Positions 32,936 to 43,879 of a DNA stretch of 64,000 nt are shown piece after piece. Within the stretch, counting starts at the first letter, position 1; every line of letters starts with the position of its first letter. The stretch comes from Patiria miniata (lineage: Eukaryota; Echinodermata; Asteroidea; Valvatida; Asterinidae). The translations under genes were made by a program, and so were the position numbers. The DNA is taken from NCBI RefSeq assembly GCF_015706575.1, contig NW_024037050.1, positions 4,216,001-4,280,000 of the forward strand, given 5' to 3'. The notes beneath the pieces are model-generated. The model did no database searches. It was not told the DNA's origin and saw nothing but the letters and a program-made list of their open reading frames with translations.

Positions 32936-33159
32936 TTATATTGCCAGGACCTACATGTATCTCCCGCAGTTTTGTCAGACTGACTACACTTGGTGCTCGG
33001 CCTTTAACACATGGTGAAGTGCGAGCCCCAGTGGTGTGTTAAGAGTTGGATTAGAATGCTTCAACACCCAGAGCAAGGAACTTGTGAATCTTTCCACTAC
33101 AGCAACGACTTACTCAGCTCATCAGCTGTGTGCAGGTGCACATGCTTGCACATTCATAA

Positions 33160-33230
33160 CATCCATCCCCCCCCCCCCCCCCCCCCGAACACATCTACCA
33201 CAGCTGCCCCCCCCCCCCCCTTCCTTCGCA
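33160..33230 (+). repeat. Two long C runs
   Basis: Runs of about 20 and 14 C separated by GAACACATCTACCACAGCTG. The two proline-rich frames here are artefacts of the runs. Confidence 0.85.
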
Positions 33231-33412
33231 GAGGGGAAATTAATGCAAGTTAGCGGTCATTTGTATTACAAACTGAATTTTTTATTTTTTTTGCATTTCG
33301 TAATTTAGTTAATTAACTTTGCCAAGAATGCTTCACAAAACTGAAGTTGTTTTTCATTCACTTTCACAGTGTGAGCCACAGAGCCAGTGTCATATGAAAT
33401 TCTGGTCTCTTT

Positions 33413-33455
33413 TACCCCGCAATTCCATGAGAATGTGCAATTCCATGAGAATGTG
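33413..33455 (+). repeat. 19-bp duplication
   Basis: AATTCCATGAGAATGTG occurs twice in tandem. Confidence 0.8.
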
Positions 33456-33884
33456 GACCCATCGTGGCTCAGGTGAAAGATGGAAAAGTTATGAAATCTT
33501 CAAAATTAGAAGCACCATAATCTCAAATGTGGTATCAAATTAAAGGGGACAACGAGACCTTTCATTTGAATGTGCCAGTGAGATGTAATAATTACAATGT
33601 ATAGTTAAGGGTATTTTGTTTGGTCAAAAAAACTGGTATTTTGCAAAACCTATGGATTTGAGGTACATGTAGTCATTTTTGGCAACTTGTTTTTCCAACA
33701 TGCAAAATTATGCAAGTGTTAGTATTATTGTGGGTTTTTGTTTTGAACTTTGAAGTTGAAGAGATAACGGTGCATATTCTATGCCAAAAGAGTTTTTTTG
33801 TTTGATTATTAGTTTCATAATGTTGAAACTTTATCAAAGATGGGCGGACAAACTATTACATGAATTACATACCGGTACATGTAC

Positions 33885-34155
33885 CATAACGTGAGTTACC
33901 GTAACGCGAGTTACCATAATGCGAGTTACCGAAATACATGTATATCCCTCCAGAGATGTCATGATTGATTAATTTTTAATAATTGTAATGGTGGAATATA
34001 TACATGTATGACTTACAGTAAATGATAGAGTTACCGTAACTTGAGTTACCATAATGCGAGTTACCGAAATATATCCCTCTAGAGATGTCATGATTGACTA
34101 ATTTTTAATAATTGTAAAAATGGTAAAGGTAGAATATATGACTTACAGTACATGA
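33885..34155 (+). repeat. 135-bp tandem duplication with inner GAGTTACC repeats
   Basis: CCATAATGCGAGTTACCGAA lies at about 33914 and 34049, followed in both copies by ATATCCCTC(C/T)AGAGATG, TCATGATTGA and TTTTTAATAATTGTAA. Within each copy, GTAACGCGAGTTACC-type words alternate. Confidence 0.8.
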
Positions 34156-34159
34156 TACC

Positions 34160-34610
34160 CTAAAAAAGTTTTTCCATCACTGGTGCACTGTATGAGGAAA
34201 ACTTTCAAACACAAGGTATATTCAAATTTTTCCAATCCTTTTTGTGTAACGTGAGACTTTACCAATTGTATGTAAAAAACTTATTGCAAACCAATAGAAG
34301 TTTGTTTTGATCGTCACTTAATTTCAAGGGATCTTCTGTCAGAAAAAAATCCACCCTGAATGCTTTGACTTCACTTTGAAGTGAAATCTAGTCAGTGATG
34401 ATATGAAATTCTTAGAGATTCTGAAAAGAAAACGGTAAATTTCATCTCCGACAGCTCACCACGGGTGTGTTGGCCATCTTGGAAAACGTAGCGAACACTG
34501 AACTCACAAAGACTGTTAGCCTTTGTTGCTAATGTTAACCGACGCTAATGGCAAAGAGTCGGTATCACTTGCGCACATGTTGCCAACGATGGCAACAGTT
34601 AGGATTGTTC
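34160..34610. other. No gene seen
   Basis: Nothing recognised; GCTAATGTTAACCGACGCTAATGG near 34530 contains a GCTAATG-type repeat. Confidence 0.4.
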
Positions 34611-34613
34611 ATG

Positions 34614-34645
34614 GATTACACCTGATACCACTACCAGGTGTAATC
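34614..34645. repeat. Perfect 11-bp hairpin
   Basis: GATTACACCTG and CAGGTGTAATC are exact inverted copies around ATACCACTAC. Confidence 0.85.
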
Positions 34646-35654
34646 TTGTAAAAATTATCACTTGCCACATGAACATGTACAGCGACGTACATGTGTACAT
34701 GTACATGCACATGTACATGAAAAAAATATTTTCAATGTCTGGAATCTTCATACATACGTACATGTACTGGACAACTGAACTGTATTAGGAATCCATTCCT
34801 CGAACTACTGGAATCAAAAACTGGAATTGATTTTATTTGATTTTGACATGAAATTGCCAAAGCCTAGTATCCAATACAGTACATTGTGAAACTTGAAAGG
34901 GTTTTTCAAACTCAAAAGCCTACATGAGCACACCAATGTATACGTGTACACAAAAATGCTGTCTAAAATGAAACATTTTGTAAAAACACAATTTCTTTTT
35001 AAAAGTCAGTGCAAATGGCTCACTCAACTTCCGCTTAAACAGATGGGCACGATACTTTCAATGCCACAATGTCAATTTACACCTTTGTGATGGACAACAT
35101 CAAACAACGCATTCAATGAGAACAGCATGCATCAGAAGTGGCTCTTCATCACCAGCGGCTCGACTTGACCTCAGGTGGCTGGGTTTTCTCTTCAACGCCT
35201 TCAGAGTGCGACGCCGGTGTCAAAAGCCGCTCCGTTTGCATTTCAAGTGGGTTCCTGTCCATTGAGGTGCGCGCTTTGGATTCTTAGAATGCAGAACCAT
35301 GGTGGGATATCAACACCACGTCAGTAAGATCACTAATGACCGGGGAGTAATTAAGAGGCCGACTACCGTATAATGGCTTCAGGCTGTTTTGAATATTTCA
35401 CACAATCAATAATTCTGAACGGTGTCCTGCATGCACCAATCCCCACACAAACCCATTTTCATGTTTCAAGGTACATTTTATACCGGTACGTACACGTACA
35501 TGTACGTGTTGGGCGCGATCGGTGGATTCACGCTTTCACTCAATCGCACAGCAATGCATATTTATGCATGATTGGTCGATCCTGTAGGAAATCTCAGACT
35601 TTACATACCGATACATGCACTTCCCTTTTTTATAACAATCATGCGGCGCCGTGA
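34646..35654. other. No gene seen; complex unique block at 35095-35340
   Basis: TACATG words near 34685 and 35495. The stretch 35095-35340 is more GC-rich and free of repeats (CCAGCGGCTCGACTTGACCT is part of it), but it has no supported frame. Confidence 0.4.
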
Positions 35655-35740
35655 ATTTGAAAACAATGGCGGCACAATCATCCAATAGCGTAGTGCGATC
35701 ATCCTATAGCGCAGTGCAATCAGGCGATAGCACAGTCCAC
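35655..35740 (+). repeat. 21-bp tandem repeat, three copies
   Basis: CAATCATCCAATAGCGTAGTG, CGATCATCCTATAGCGCAGTG and CAATCAGGCGATAGCACAGT-like units lie in tandem. Confidence 0.8.
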
Positions 35741-36640
35741 AGGAAAAAGTCGAAATGATGAAGTACAGGAGTGGTACAGTACATGAATGCGGCTTCAAAA
35801 AGCTTTTTGTATGGTTACACATGTACATTATGTACAGGTACTGGGCACATACATGTACATACCGGTGTGTGTACCTGTACACCATGTACGGTACTGATCA
35901 AAATAAGCCAAGGGAGTCTCATTTAAAAACATTATACGTAAATGTACACACTATACATGTACATACCCTGTTCACCACACACCATGCAAGACAATTCTTC
36001 TAGGCAAAAGATTAAAGTTTAAATCATCCTTTTTATAACAGATTAAATTTTCTCATCCTTTTTTTAATACCCCTAGGGAACTAGGCAATAAATCGTCCAC
36101 GTAATCACTTTCATCAACAAACTGGCTCGTAGGGTATTTGAGTAAAGGCGCTCTTATCAGCATTGCAATGTACATTGTACAGTCACAGATTTGGTTTCAC
36201 ATGTACATGTACAATACATGTACATGTGTACAGTACATGTACAATACATGTACACTGTACATGTGTACATGTACAATACATGTACACGTGTACGTGTACA
36301 CGGATGCGATAAATGCATCACTACACGTGGACGTGTATCAGCGTATCGGGCTGCCTACGTGTACCCGGTGATGAGTAATGTGCATATCTGCAAGCCTGCA
36401 ATAATCCACAACCTCCATTAGGTAGAGAGGAAGACTTGGGTTGAACTTGAAGCAACCCTTCCCCCTCACATGCTGACAATACTGACGCAACACATTCAAA
36501 GTTACAGTGACTGCACATGTACATGACACACAGGGTTCAGTTAAAATGTTAATTGCAGTAACTTACATGTTTGAGAAGATGTATTAATTGAGAGAAGTTT
36601 ACAGTTGTAATGCAATGTACCTGATACAATGTATAGGATC
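35741..36640. repeat. Region dense in TACATGTAC and GTGTACA words
   Basis: Best developed at 36198-36300, where ACATGTACAATACATGTACA-type units alternate with GTGTACA. The cysteine/threonine-rich open frames here are translations of the repeat, not genes. Confidence 0.75.
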
Positions 36641-36644
36641 ATTT

Positions 36645-36755
36645 ATTCTTTGTGCTTTTCATTTTTTTTTTTTTTCATTTGAAGCAACAAAATGGCTCAA
36701 AAGCTGAAGCAGGATGTCCAACAACTAACCTGTTGAAGTTTAAGCTCTGACTACA
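36645..36755 (-). mobile_element. R2 fragment containing an empty R1 target site
   Basis: CATTTGAAGCAACAA through CAACAACTAACCTGTTGAAG and TTTAAGCTCTG matches the reverse of R2 near 20880-20960. Unlike the copy at 12870, the TTTAAGCTC junction is uninterrupted. Confidence 0.65.
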
Positions 36756-37526
36756 AATTCTTTTCAGACCAGAAAAGAGATAAACTACATGTCTGTGCAC
36801 AATTTTTGGGGTCTCGTAAAAACATGGGCTCACAGGCACTTTTTAACAATCGCCTCCAGCGACTTTTTTTCCCCTTCCAAACAATATCATCAGGCGGAAT
36901 AATTTCACAGGTAATTTGTCACTTGTCCTTTTGTTGCTTTTCAGCAAGGTTTTCTCATCAAATCCGGCGGGTCATTTTTGTGCCCAAAGCAGACTGTTAC
37001 CTGCGTGAATACTTCCAAATGCGGCAACCCAACCAAAAGGCGTACATGTACGCTCCGAGGGACCGCAGCGACACGACAGACCAAGTCAACCATGACTTGG
37101 TCGGCCTAGGGTGGTGGGTTCGTACTTGGGATGATGCAAAGGCTGATCGGATTGCCTGGCGTGACGTCAATCGGCTACGTGGGGTTAGTCCCCAGAGGGT
37201 CCCAAGTCGTTCCCTCTCTGGTGTGAGAACCGTGTCTGATTTAGTGGTGTCAGGTTGGACTGCTTGACATGCGCATATTCATTGCCGCCGAGGAGGGAAT
37301 GGGATAATGATAGAAATATGGGAAGGGCACTGATTCATTCCAGGGGATATCCTTTTGTCGTGGTGTTACCGGTGGTGTGACTGTCTTATACTGCACAGCC
37401 ATCCAATGTGATTACTTACAATGCCGCTGACACCTAAAAAGCTGGCACCTTCACTCGTCAATACACATGATCAAAAGGCTGCATGGTTAAAAAGGTAATG
37501 AACCCAATACCCTATTTGCCACAATG
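36756..37526. other. No supported gene; 153-codon open frame 36806-37267
   Basis: The plus-strand frame has no strong start (the first in-frame ATG is near 36823) and no recognisable domain. Its second half (about 36960-37260) is complex and GC-richer, so an exon cannot be excluded. GACCAAGTC-AACCAT-GACTTGGTC at about 37079 is a perfect 9-bp hairpin. Confidence 0.35.
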
Positions 37527-38356
37527 TACTACGTATCAAAAAAAAATTGATCCTAAATAACTCTGTTGTTTACCAATGGAATTAAACCAAAATTTCAGGG
37601 CCCAATTTCATAGCGCTGCTTAACAGCCGACTTTGTGCTTACCAAGCCCCCATCTATTTCATAGCGACCGTTAAGCAGTAAGCACAGCAAAAGCACGCTT
37701 AACCTAAGAAGAAAAGTTTGCCTAAATCAGTGACGTAACAATAGAAATCTCCATTCGCGCGCAACCGTTAGCATGAAATAGTGCTTAAGCAGCAGCGTGA
37801 TTTTCTGCTATAGTAAGCACAACTTTTGTGCTTACTGTTAAGCAGCGCTATGAAATTGGGCCCAGATCATGTAAACAATGCATATTTAATGGAGCGAGTT
37901 TCATCAGCTTTGTGCAAGAGGGTGAGAATTAAACGCCATAAGACTTTCAGAATGTCGATATACAGCACTGGAGATGGTGGCGGAAGGCACGTGCTGCGGC
38001 CGAAAGCTTCTGAAGGAATGCAGGATCACCCCTGATGTCATTGCACACCTCCTCAATCGTACCGACCTGTTGCGCCAAGCGATCGACATCAGGGGTGATC
38101 CTGCATTCCTTTAGAAGCTTTCGGCTGCAGCACGTGCCTTCCGCCACCATCTCCAGCAAAGTGGCAGATTCTGAAAGTGAGTAATTTTTTTTGTATGGCA
38201 TTTAAATCTGACCCTGTTGCACAAAACTAATTAAGTCGCTCCATAAAGTTTGTCATGCCTTGTTTACATGATCTGAAATGTTCGTTTAATTCCATTGGTA
38301 AACAAAAGAGTTATTAAAGATCAAAAGTAGCACATCTTTTTTTTTGACACGTAGTA
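37527..38356. mobile_element. Large foldback element with a MITE in its left arm
   Basis: The arms pair over almost their full length once the MITE at 37599-37862 is set aside. Pairs include TACTACGTATCAAAAAAAAA with the reverse of GACACGTAGTA, TTGTTTACCAATGGAATTAA, CAGATCATGTAAACAA, ATGGAGCGA, CTGGAGATGGTGGCGGAAGG, CACGTGCTGC and GAATGCAGGATCACCCCTGA. The centre is about 45 bp. The innermost arms keep an open frame on each strand (84 codons on minus, 37947-38201), possibly a captured gene fragment of unknown identity. Confidence 0.8.
37599..37862. mobile_element. GGCCCAATTTC foldback MITE, copy 2
   Basis: GGCCCAATTTCATAGCGCTG is mirrored by CAGCGCTATGAAATTGGGCC, with GCTTAA and GTGCTTAC words inside. 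CAG lies on both sides (37596-37598 and 37863-37865). The opposite arm of the host foldback reads TTTCAGATCATG with a single CAG, giving direct support for a 3-bp target duplication. Confidence 0.9.
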
Positions 38357-38597
38357 TTTGACAATTTATGCACCGACTAATAACAAGAAAAAGCAGACTG
38401 CATTTCCACCAATCAATTTTGTCATATTCAATGCTGAGAGGGTCGACCAAACAGCTAAATTTCTTTTTTCCATACCTTTTTACACACTTCATGTACCCTA
38501 CCGGCATGTACAGCATGCACAATGATAAGTTTCTGTACATACACAAATGGGCTCCGTGTACAAGCACTGTACCCCCTCAATGGTAAGGAAGGGAGAG
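38357..38597. other. No gene seen
   Basis: Nothing recognised. Confidence 0.4.
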
Positions 38598-39000
38598 TTA
38601 GGGGAGACCACTTGGAGTCGAACGCATCGCTGATGCCGCCTGATGCTCACGCGAAGACGCTGTTGCTTGGTGCACATTCAGAATGAAATTAGTCATGCCT
38701 ACATGTAATTCCCAATTTAAGCCCGGTTCATACTCGGCGCGAAAGCGAAAGCGAATTTGTGACATCAAGGTAAGTATTTGCGCTGCAAATTCGTAAAAGT
38801 TGAACATATTTCAACTTGGGCAAAATTCGCAGCGAATGTTTCATGACGTCAAATTCGCTTGGCATTCGCATGGAGTATGAACCGGGCTTTACATGAACCA
38901 ATACACACACACGTGGTGTGTCCCGTCCATGGTGCTATCGAAAGTGGTAAAAAAGTGTCCTCTCTTGCTCGCGCACGGAGCACATAGCACATAGTATGTA
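38598..39000 (+). repeat. R4 interspersed repeat, copy B, split by a MITE
   Basis: CCTGATGCTCACGCGAAGAC and GGTGCACATTCAG on the left, and TGTGTCCCGTCCATGG, GTGGTAAAAAAGTGTCCTCT and CGCACGGAGC on the right, match copy A (18866-19058) in reverse. The MITE at 38720-38888 interrupts it. Confidence 0.6.
38720..38888. mobile_element. Harbinger-type MITE (AGCCCGGTTCATACTC ends)
   Basis: AGCCCGGTTCATACTCGGCG is mirrored by CATGGAGTATGAACCGGGCT, with inner AAATTCGC/GCGAATTT pairs. TTA lies on both sides (38717-38719 and 38889-38891). A 3-bp TTA target duplication is typical of the PIF/Harbinger superfamily. Non-coding. Confidence 0.85.
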
Positions 39001-39574
39001 CAGGTTTTGGAATTTTACATGTTAGTACATGTATTTGGAAAGGACAATGCAGTGCAGTCCATGTACATGTATACATGTACATGTACACACTTTCAGCGCA
39101 AGCAAATTTTATGTTGATGTATACATGTGTACTAAGTACATGTACTTAAATTTTACAATGAAGCACCCCTCCAACCGTTAAGTGCCATCAAGAAAGATGC
39201 TCACTTGGCTTAAACAAATCATGGAAGGGACAATTTACTGTCACCCACAATATTGTGTTTTCAATTTTCCGCTGATTTACGGTACTCATATTCTCCTTTT
39301 GGGTCAAAGTCCAAGCAACAACTTTATTGTACGAACATGTTTACATAAGGTGGGTTTTATCTTTGGCAAATATTTCAATGTACGCACTTCTATTTGTGTA
39401 AGGAGTCAACCCCTCTGACTGTGACTTTTCTTGGCCATTTAGCTGAACATGTAGCAGTGGTCGATATTTGATCAATTTTAAAGAAGAAATTTCAGCTATA
39501 AAAATTAATATTCCTCATAGAAACTCTCAAGTCTAGTACGATAATGGCTTTCAACAAAAGTGTGGCATTCGACA
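39001..39574. other. No gene seen; TACATGTA repeats near 39060
   Basis: 39495-39575 shows weak similarity (AATATTCCTCATAGAAA, GTGTGGCATTCGACAA) to the 31880-32160 fragment. Confidence 0.45.
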
Positions 39575-39921
39575 AACAAGTGATCTGCAGATCGCACGTG
39601 TCGCCTTTTTTCGCAGTCGACCCATAAATGTTTTGTGTTCTTTAAAAAATATCAACTTTTTGGAGCAAGTCTAAACAATGACCTCAACTGACCCCTAGAT
39701 AACCTTTGACCTCCGATTTCGGAGGGGTTGTCATGAACCCCCACCCAAGGCTAACTCCATCCAAGTTACATACCCCAACATTTAAATTTATAATCCATCA
39801 AATTTGGTAGACAAAACATTTGAAGCATTGAACATGTTGAACAATGAACTCTAATGACCCCTACATGACCTTTGACCTCAGTAATCCCATGAAGAATTGT
39901 GTCTTCCCACCCAAGGGTCAC
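39575..39921 (+). repeat. R3 interspersed repeat, copy 2
   Basis: Same order as copy 1 at 10420: GTGATCTGCAGATCGCAC (palindrome drifted), GACCCCTAGATAACCTTTGA, GAACCCCCACCCAAGG, CCCCTACATGACCTTTGACC, GAAGAATTGTGTC, CCACCCAAGGGTCAC. Confidence 0.75.
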
Positions 39922-41091
39922 ATACGTATGTATGTGTTTTATGTAGTGGCTTGATGATTCAACCCAATGCTACTGCTGCTGGATAGGTTTTTGATCTTCA
40001 TGCATACTTAATAATAATCCATTACACCCCCAGACACTCTAATGATGTCATTACGGTCCCCCCCTGCTTACGGAAGACCATAATTCAATTTTATTGTCAT
40101 TAACAAAATAACGTTTCACTCCTGATGAGGTCACTCAATGATGAAGTAACGGAATTAATCGGAAATGAGAAACCAAGCATGTCTGAAGAAGGAACGTGGT
40201 GCATACTAATTGGGCATTTGAACAAGCAATCATGGGTATAGCGGACATTATATCATTTGGTACTAAAAGTTTTTTGCTACAGTTGTCAAACCTGATGATA
40301 GGGGAGGGGACCAATCAGATGTGCTTGCTGTTCATTTTCGAATAATTTAGTATTCGCTTACTTGCAACTACATTGATTGAATATTCAGAACTGCCACCTG
40401 CAACTACTGTACGTGCTGCCCTGGTCAAACTTACATGCAGAGCGCGCCAGTTAAAATTTGCATGCGGCAATCGATATGGGCAACTGGATTGTTTTGCTGT
40501 AAGTATTTTATAATCAACAAGGGTTTTAACCTACTAAAAGGATGGGAAGAATGAACTACCGTTGATAAAAAAAAAAGTTGCCATCGACAAAAAAAATGGC
40601 ACCTGACAAGAAAGCGCCGAATTTTACAATAAAATAACATCACCAATTAGGTTTCCTTACCTACCCTATACCGACAGCCCCTACCCTAATTTCTTTATGG
40701 GAAAAATATAGAAAAAACACCCAAACCATCACTTTTTACCTTTTACCCTTGATTACATGCAAACGCCTCCATAGATGATAGTACACAAAAAAAATTTGCA
40801 AAAACAAATTTCCCTGCCTACCTACCCTATTTTCAAATGCCATGTAATCGGAAGCAGAACCAATTTTGTTTTTGGCCTTAGGCAAGACCCCGCCTCTTGA
40901 CCTCCTCGATTTTGACCAATCAGTGGGTGCTTTCTACATGTATATCGGGTCATCGGTCATTCACCCGTTTGCGCATCATAGACAATGGATAAAAACATGT
41001 GTCACGCGCTCTGTATCATGTTACGCGATACCGTGCCCAGCTGTTGTTGAAAACTACATGTAGTAAATATTAAGCACCAGTCAGCTGTTTA
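39922..41091. other. No gene seen; TAAT-rich unique block at 40000-40260
   Basis: 40000-40260 is complex sequence with many TAAT/ATTA words, and could be regulatory. 40640-40880 has CCTACCCTA words and ends in TTTTTGGCCTTAGG, which resembles the end of the TAAGGCC MITE family. Confidence 0.4.
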
Positions 41092-41316
41092 CTGCCCTAG
41101 GGTTTGTGTATAGAATTTAGAAAGGGTAATGAATCTCACAGTGCAGCCAACCGTGCCTGTGGATTTGGTGAGAAACTTGTCTGGAAAATACACTTTTTTG
41201 GAGGAAAAAACACACTTTCGGAAAAAATATAAAATATCAAAAAAATTGGGGCGGGAGTTAGGTGATGAAAACCTAAACATCAATGTTGATTGGCCTGTGC
41301 GAACAAACTAGGGCAG
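41092..41316. mobile_element. Small MITE with CTGCCCTAG ends
   Basis: CTGCCCTAGGGTTTGT at the left and ACAAACTAGGGCAG at the right are inverted, apart from two extra G. The 225-bp middle is unique in the window. Two short overlapping frames on opposite strands are chance. Confidence 0.6.
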
Positions 41317-41418
41317 CTTTTATGGGCGGAAACCAGTTCAAGCTTGTTCCCTTACTCCCTTTTACCGTTCGAAAAGAGTGTTTACAAACGTGATCCAGTC
41401 TTCTCATTATCATAATCG

Positions 41419-41595
41419 ATGCATCGCGCTAGGCAACGGAATCGCACTCGGGATACGGGGACCATCGAATGTACGCTGGGCATGAAGACCACATTGCATT
41501 GTTCAAACATTAACATGAGTCAGAAATTTAACGTGTTCACAATCGCGAGGGGAGCTCTCGGAATTGAACGGGAAATTTCACTTTTCATCCTGATC
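41419..41595 (+). CDS. Candidate host first coding exon
   Basis: ATG at 41419 opens 59 codons that end exactly at a strong donor GTAAGT (41596-41601), phase 0. An inner ATG at 41515 gives MSQKFNVFTIARGALGIERE followed by a hydrophobic ISLFILI. The sequence round 41400-41470 is CpG-richer than its surroundings (GCATCGCGC, AACGGAATCGCACTCGGGA), as a promoter-proximal exon might be. No domain is recognisable, no second exon is identified and the true start is undecided. It sits between two MITEs. Confidence 0.3.
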
Positions 41596-41792
41596 GTAAG
41601 TAAACTTCAGTACAACTATCTTAATCATTGATGTCTACTTGTACCTCAGGTGGCGTATCTAGTAATTTGTAGGCCATTTTGAGGGTGAAATCTGATGTTT
41701 TTGTTGGGCAATGTTGGGTTTTTGGGTCAAGGACAAAATTGTGTTGCTCGGCATACATGTATACGGACTAGCATGATTAGCTTGGGCCCTAC

Positions 41793-42368
41793 TATCGCCG
41801 ACCTTGTCCGAATGTTAAAAAGGCGGTAAGTTGGGTCCAAGTTACTCGGACTAGAAATTTATTAGAAATATTTATTAGCCTCCTCGATCGAGTAAGTATT
41901 TTCCATAATGATATCAAGTGGAAAAACATCCCAGACTTCAAATTCTGGGAAAAACAACCTAGGAAATTTAGCGAAGAAAGATTCCCATACATGTATCTGG
42001 TCATCACTTGTCATCCTGTGCACAAACCGTATGAGGCTGGTCTGAAAATGTCTGCAGTGAAGCGCGCCCTCTTGTGTGCGCTCGGAAAAATTCTGCCAAC
42101 TGGACACCACTTACCTGCCGCCAAACATCCAAATTTTCACCTTACCTTGTGATTTCAACCAAGAGGAATCCAGGAAAGAGTGGACATGCGAAAAAAAATT
42201 GGTAAAAATGTGTTTTTGGAGCACATTTTGCATGCACATTAGTCCGAGTAACTTGGACCCAACTTATCGCCTTTTTTAACATTTGGACATGGTCCGTCTG
42301 GCTTAATATCGCCAGACCATGTCCAAATGTTAAAAAAGGCGATAAGTTGGGTCCAAGTTACTCGGACT
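41793..42368. mobile_element. Element with three copies of a 54-bp terminal block
   Basis: Block A (41793-41852, slightly diverged), block B (42241-42294) and block C (42315-42368) share AATGTTAAAAAAGGCGATAA and GTTGGGTCCAAGTTACTCGG. A and C lie in one direction and B in the other. B and C are perfect 54-bp inverted copies with a 20-bp loop. A plus B look like the ends of a MITE of about 500 bp; C may be the end of a second element. The enclosed minus-strand frame at 41862-42110 is not recognised. Confidence 0.75.
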
Positions 42369-42820
42369 ACATGCACATGTAGTGCAGATCTGAGTTGAAG
42401 CAGCTGGTCAAAACTGATTGAAGTGTCTGGAACAGCGGTACGTTATACGCATGACATCGATAACCATGACGTCGCATGAGACGTCGCATGAGCCGGCCAA
42501 TGATAGTGCAATACGTCATTATGAATATTTATTTTCTCATGAATATTTAGTTTATTTCAATGGATACTTCAAATATGTCCAAAGATTGATCATTGCAACA
42601 GCGATCGTGCGCGGCCTAGCGGTTAAGAGACTCGTGTATCAAGCAAGCGTCCGAGGTTCGAATCTCGATGAAGTGAGCGACTGATTGATAAATAGAAATT
42701 AAGGAAAGGAGGGGGTGAGAGTAGAGGAGGGAAAGTGGAGGGAATAACCATAAAAGAGGTAACTTTTGGCGCTAGAAAATTAATTGAAAAAAGTGGTGTC
42801 CGGTTGGCAGAATTTTTCCG
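42083..42820. repeat. 29-bp inverted pair 680 bp apart
   Basis: CGGAAAAATTCTGCCAACTG plus GACACCACT (42083-42111) is mirrored with one mismatch at 42792-42820. The pair encloses blocks B and C and the tRNA-like sequence at 42609, so it may mark the ends of a larger foldback or an inverted duplication. Confidence 0.6.
42605..42685 (+). mobile_element. tRNA-like sequence (SINE head or tRNA pseudogene)
   Basis: GCGGCCTAGCGGTTAAGAGA resembles a D-arm with A box, and CCGAGGTTCGAATCTCG gives a T-arm with a 4-bp stem. The acceptor ends do not pair, so it is not a working tRNA gene. Confidence 0.5.
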
Positions 42821-43860
42821 TAGTCCAGTATTTCAGTCACATTAATGGGACTATCTTTCCTTCAGCGATGTTGTGGCTTTGCATCGTTGTGTTACATCAA
42901 CAGATGTCAAACAGTAGGCCTACATTCACATGACATATCATCAAAGATCAAAACATAAACAACATGAACTCTCCCTACAAAAAGTACAAAATACATGCCT
43001 AGCTAGGCCTACTTCCTTGAAATTATATCTCCTCATCCTTAAATGTGCAGACCATTTGTTCAATACAGGTACAGGTACAAGACGACGTCCAGAAACAAGA
43101 CTGACAAGTGACATCAACAACCGACCAAAGTCCGATTCTCCGAATCAAAAATCGTCATCATTTCGAAACTAAAGGCTTCATTTATCAATTACGAAAATAT
43201 ACCTGTTCGAATCACAATTTCTTTAAAAAAAACTTGTAATGTTAGAACAATCACTTATCAACTTACTTACATTTGAACAATCCCAACGAAATGGCGTAAT
43301 TCTTCAGGCCAAGTTCTCCCTGCTGCATCGCCGGCAAGAATTATAATTTATCGATGCTTTGTCGGCTGAGGGCGCTAAACAATTTTTATGATCGATACGG
43401 CTTTGTATTTTGGGAGGTCGCATGGCAATGATATCAGTAGGCCGCCTGTCTTCCTTCAAGCAATATAAAAACGAATCATATTATATCTATATCTGTGAAG
43501 CATTTATAGTAAACTTTAAGGGTAACTGTACTGCCCCGTCCCTGCTCTTCAACAAACTCGTTTTTTTCTCTCTCTCCGACATTTTTTCCCCAAAATTCCA
43601 CACTGATCCGTGCTCTTAAATAAAAAAAAATAGGCCTATATATATATTTTTTTACCCATAAAAGATTATCAATTTGTATGTTTTGTTTAAGCGACCGTCA
43701 ACTACTTAGTTCCGTTCTTGGATGCTGCTCAGAAAAAGGGCTCTCATTTTGCGCACAAAATGAATCCACTCCTGCGACAGCCTAATATTATTGTCGGGCC
43801 GCAAGTAATTCAAATTTTGTAAAGAAATAATTCAATAGCAATATTTGTGGATTCGGTCTA
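42686..43860. other. No supported gene
   Basis: The frame at 42930-43172 ends with an Arg/Ser/Asn-rich stretch after a TTCAATACAG that could be an acceptor (near 43066), so a small terminal exon is conceivable but unsupported. A CT-rich run lies near 43562. Confidence 0.35.
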
Positions 43861-43879
43861 GCCTCGGTGAGCAGTTTGA

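Noticed and set aside
33011-33308. Proline-rich small proteins
   Set aside because: They are translations of two C runs.
36138-36421. Cys/Thr/Met-rich small proteins
   Set aside because: They are translations of TACATGTAC and GTGTACA repeats.
36806-37267. 153-codon plus-strand open frame
   Set aside because: Longest frame outside the LTR element, but there is no clear start, no domain and no splice support; kept only as a note.
42605-42685. Functional tRNA gene
   Set aside because: The acceptor strands do not pair, and arm lengths are irregular.
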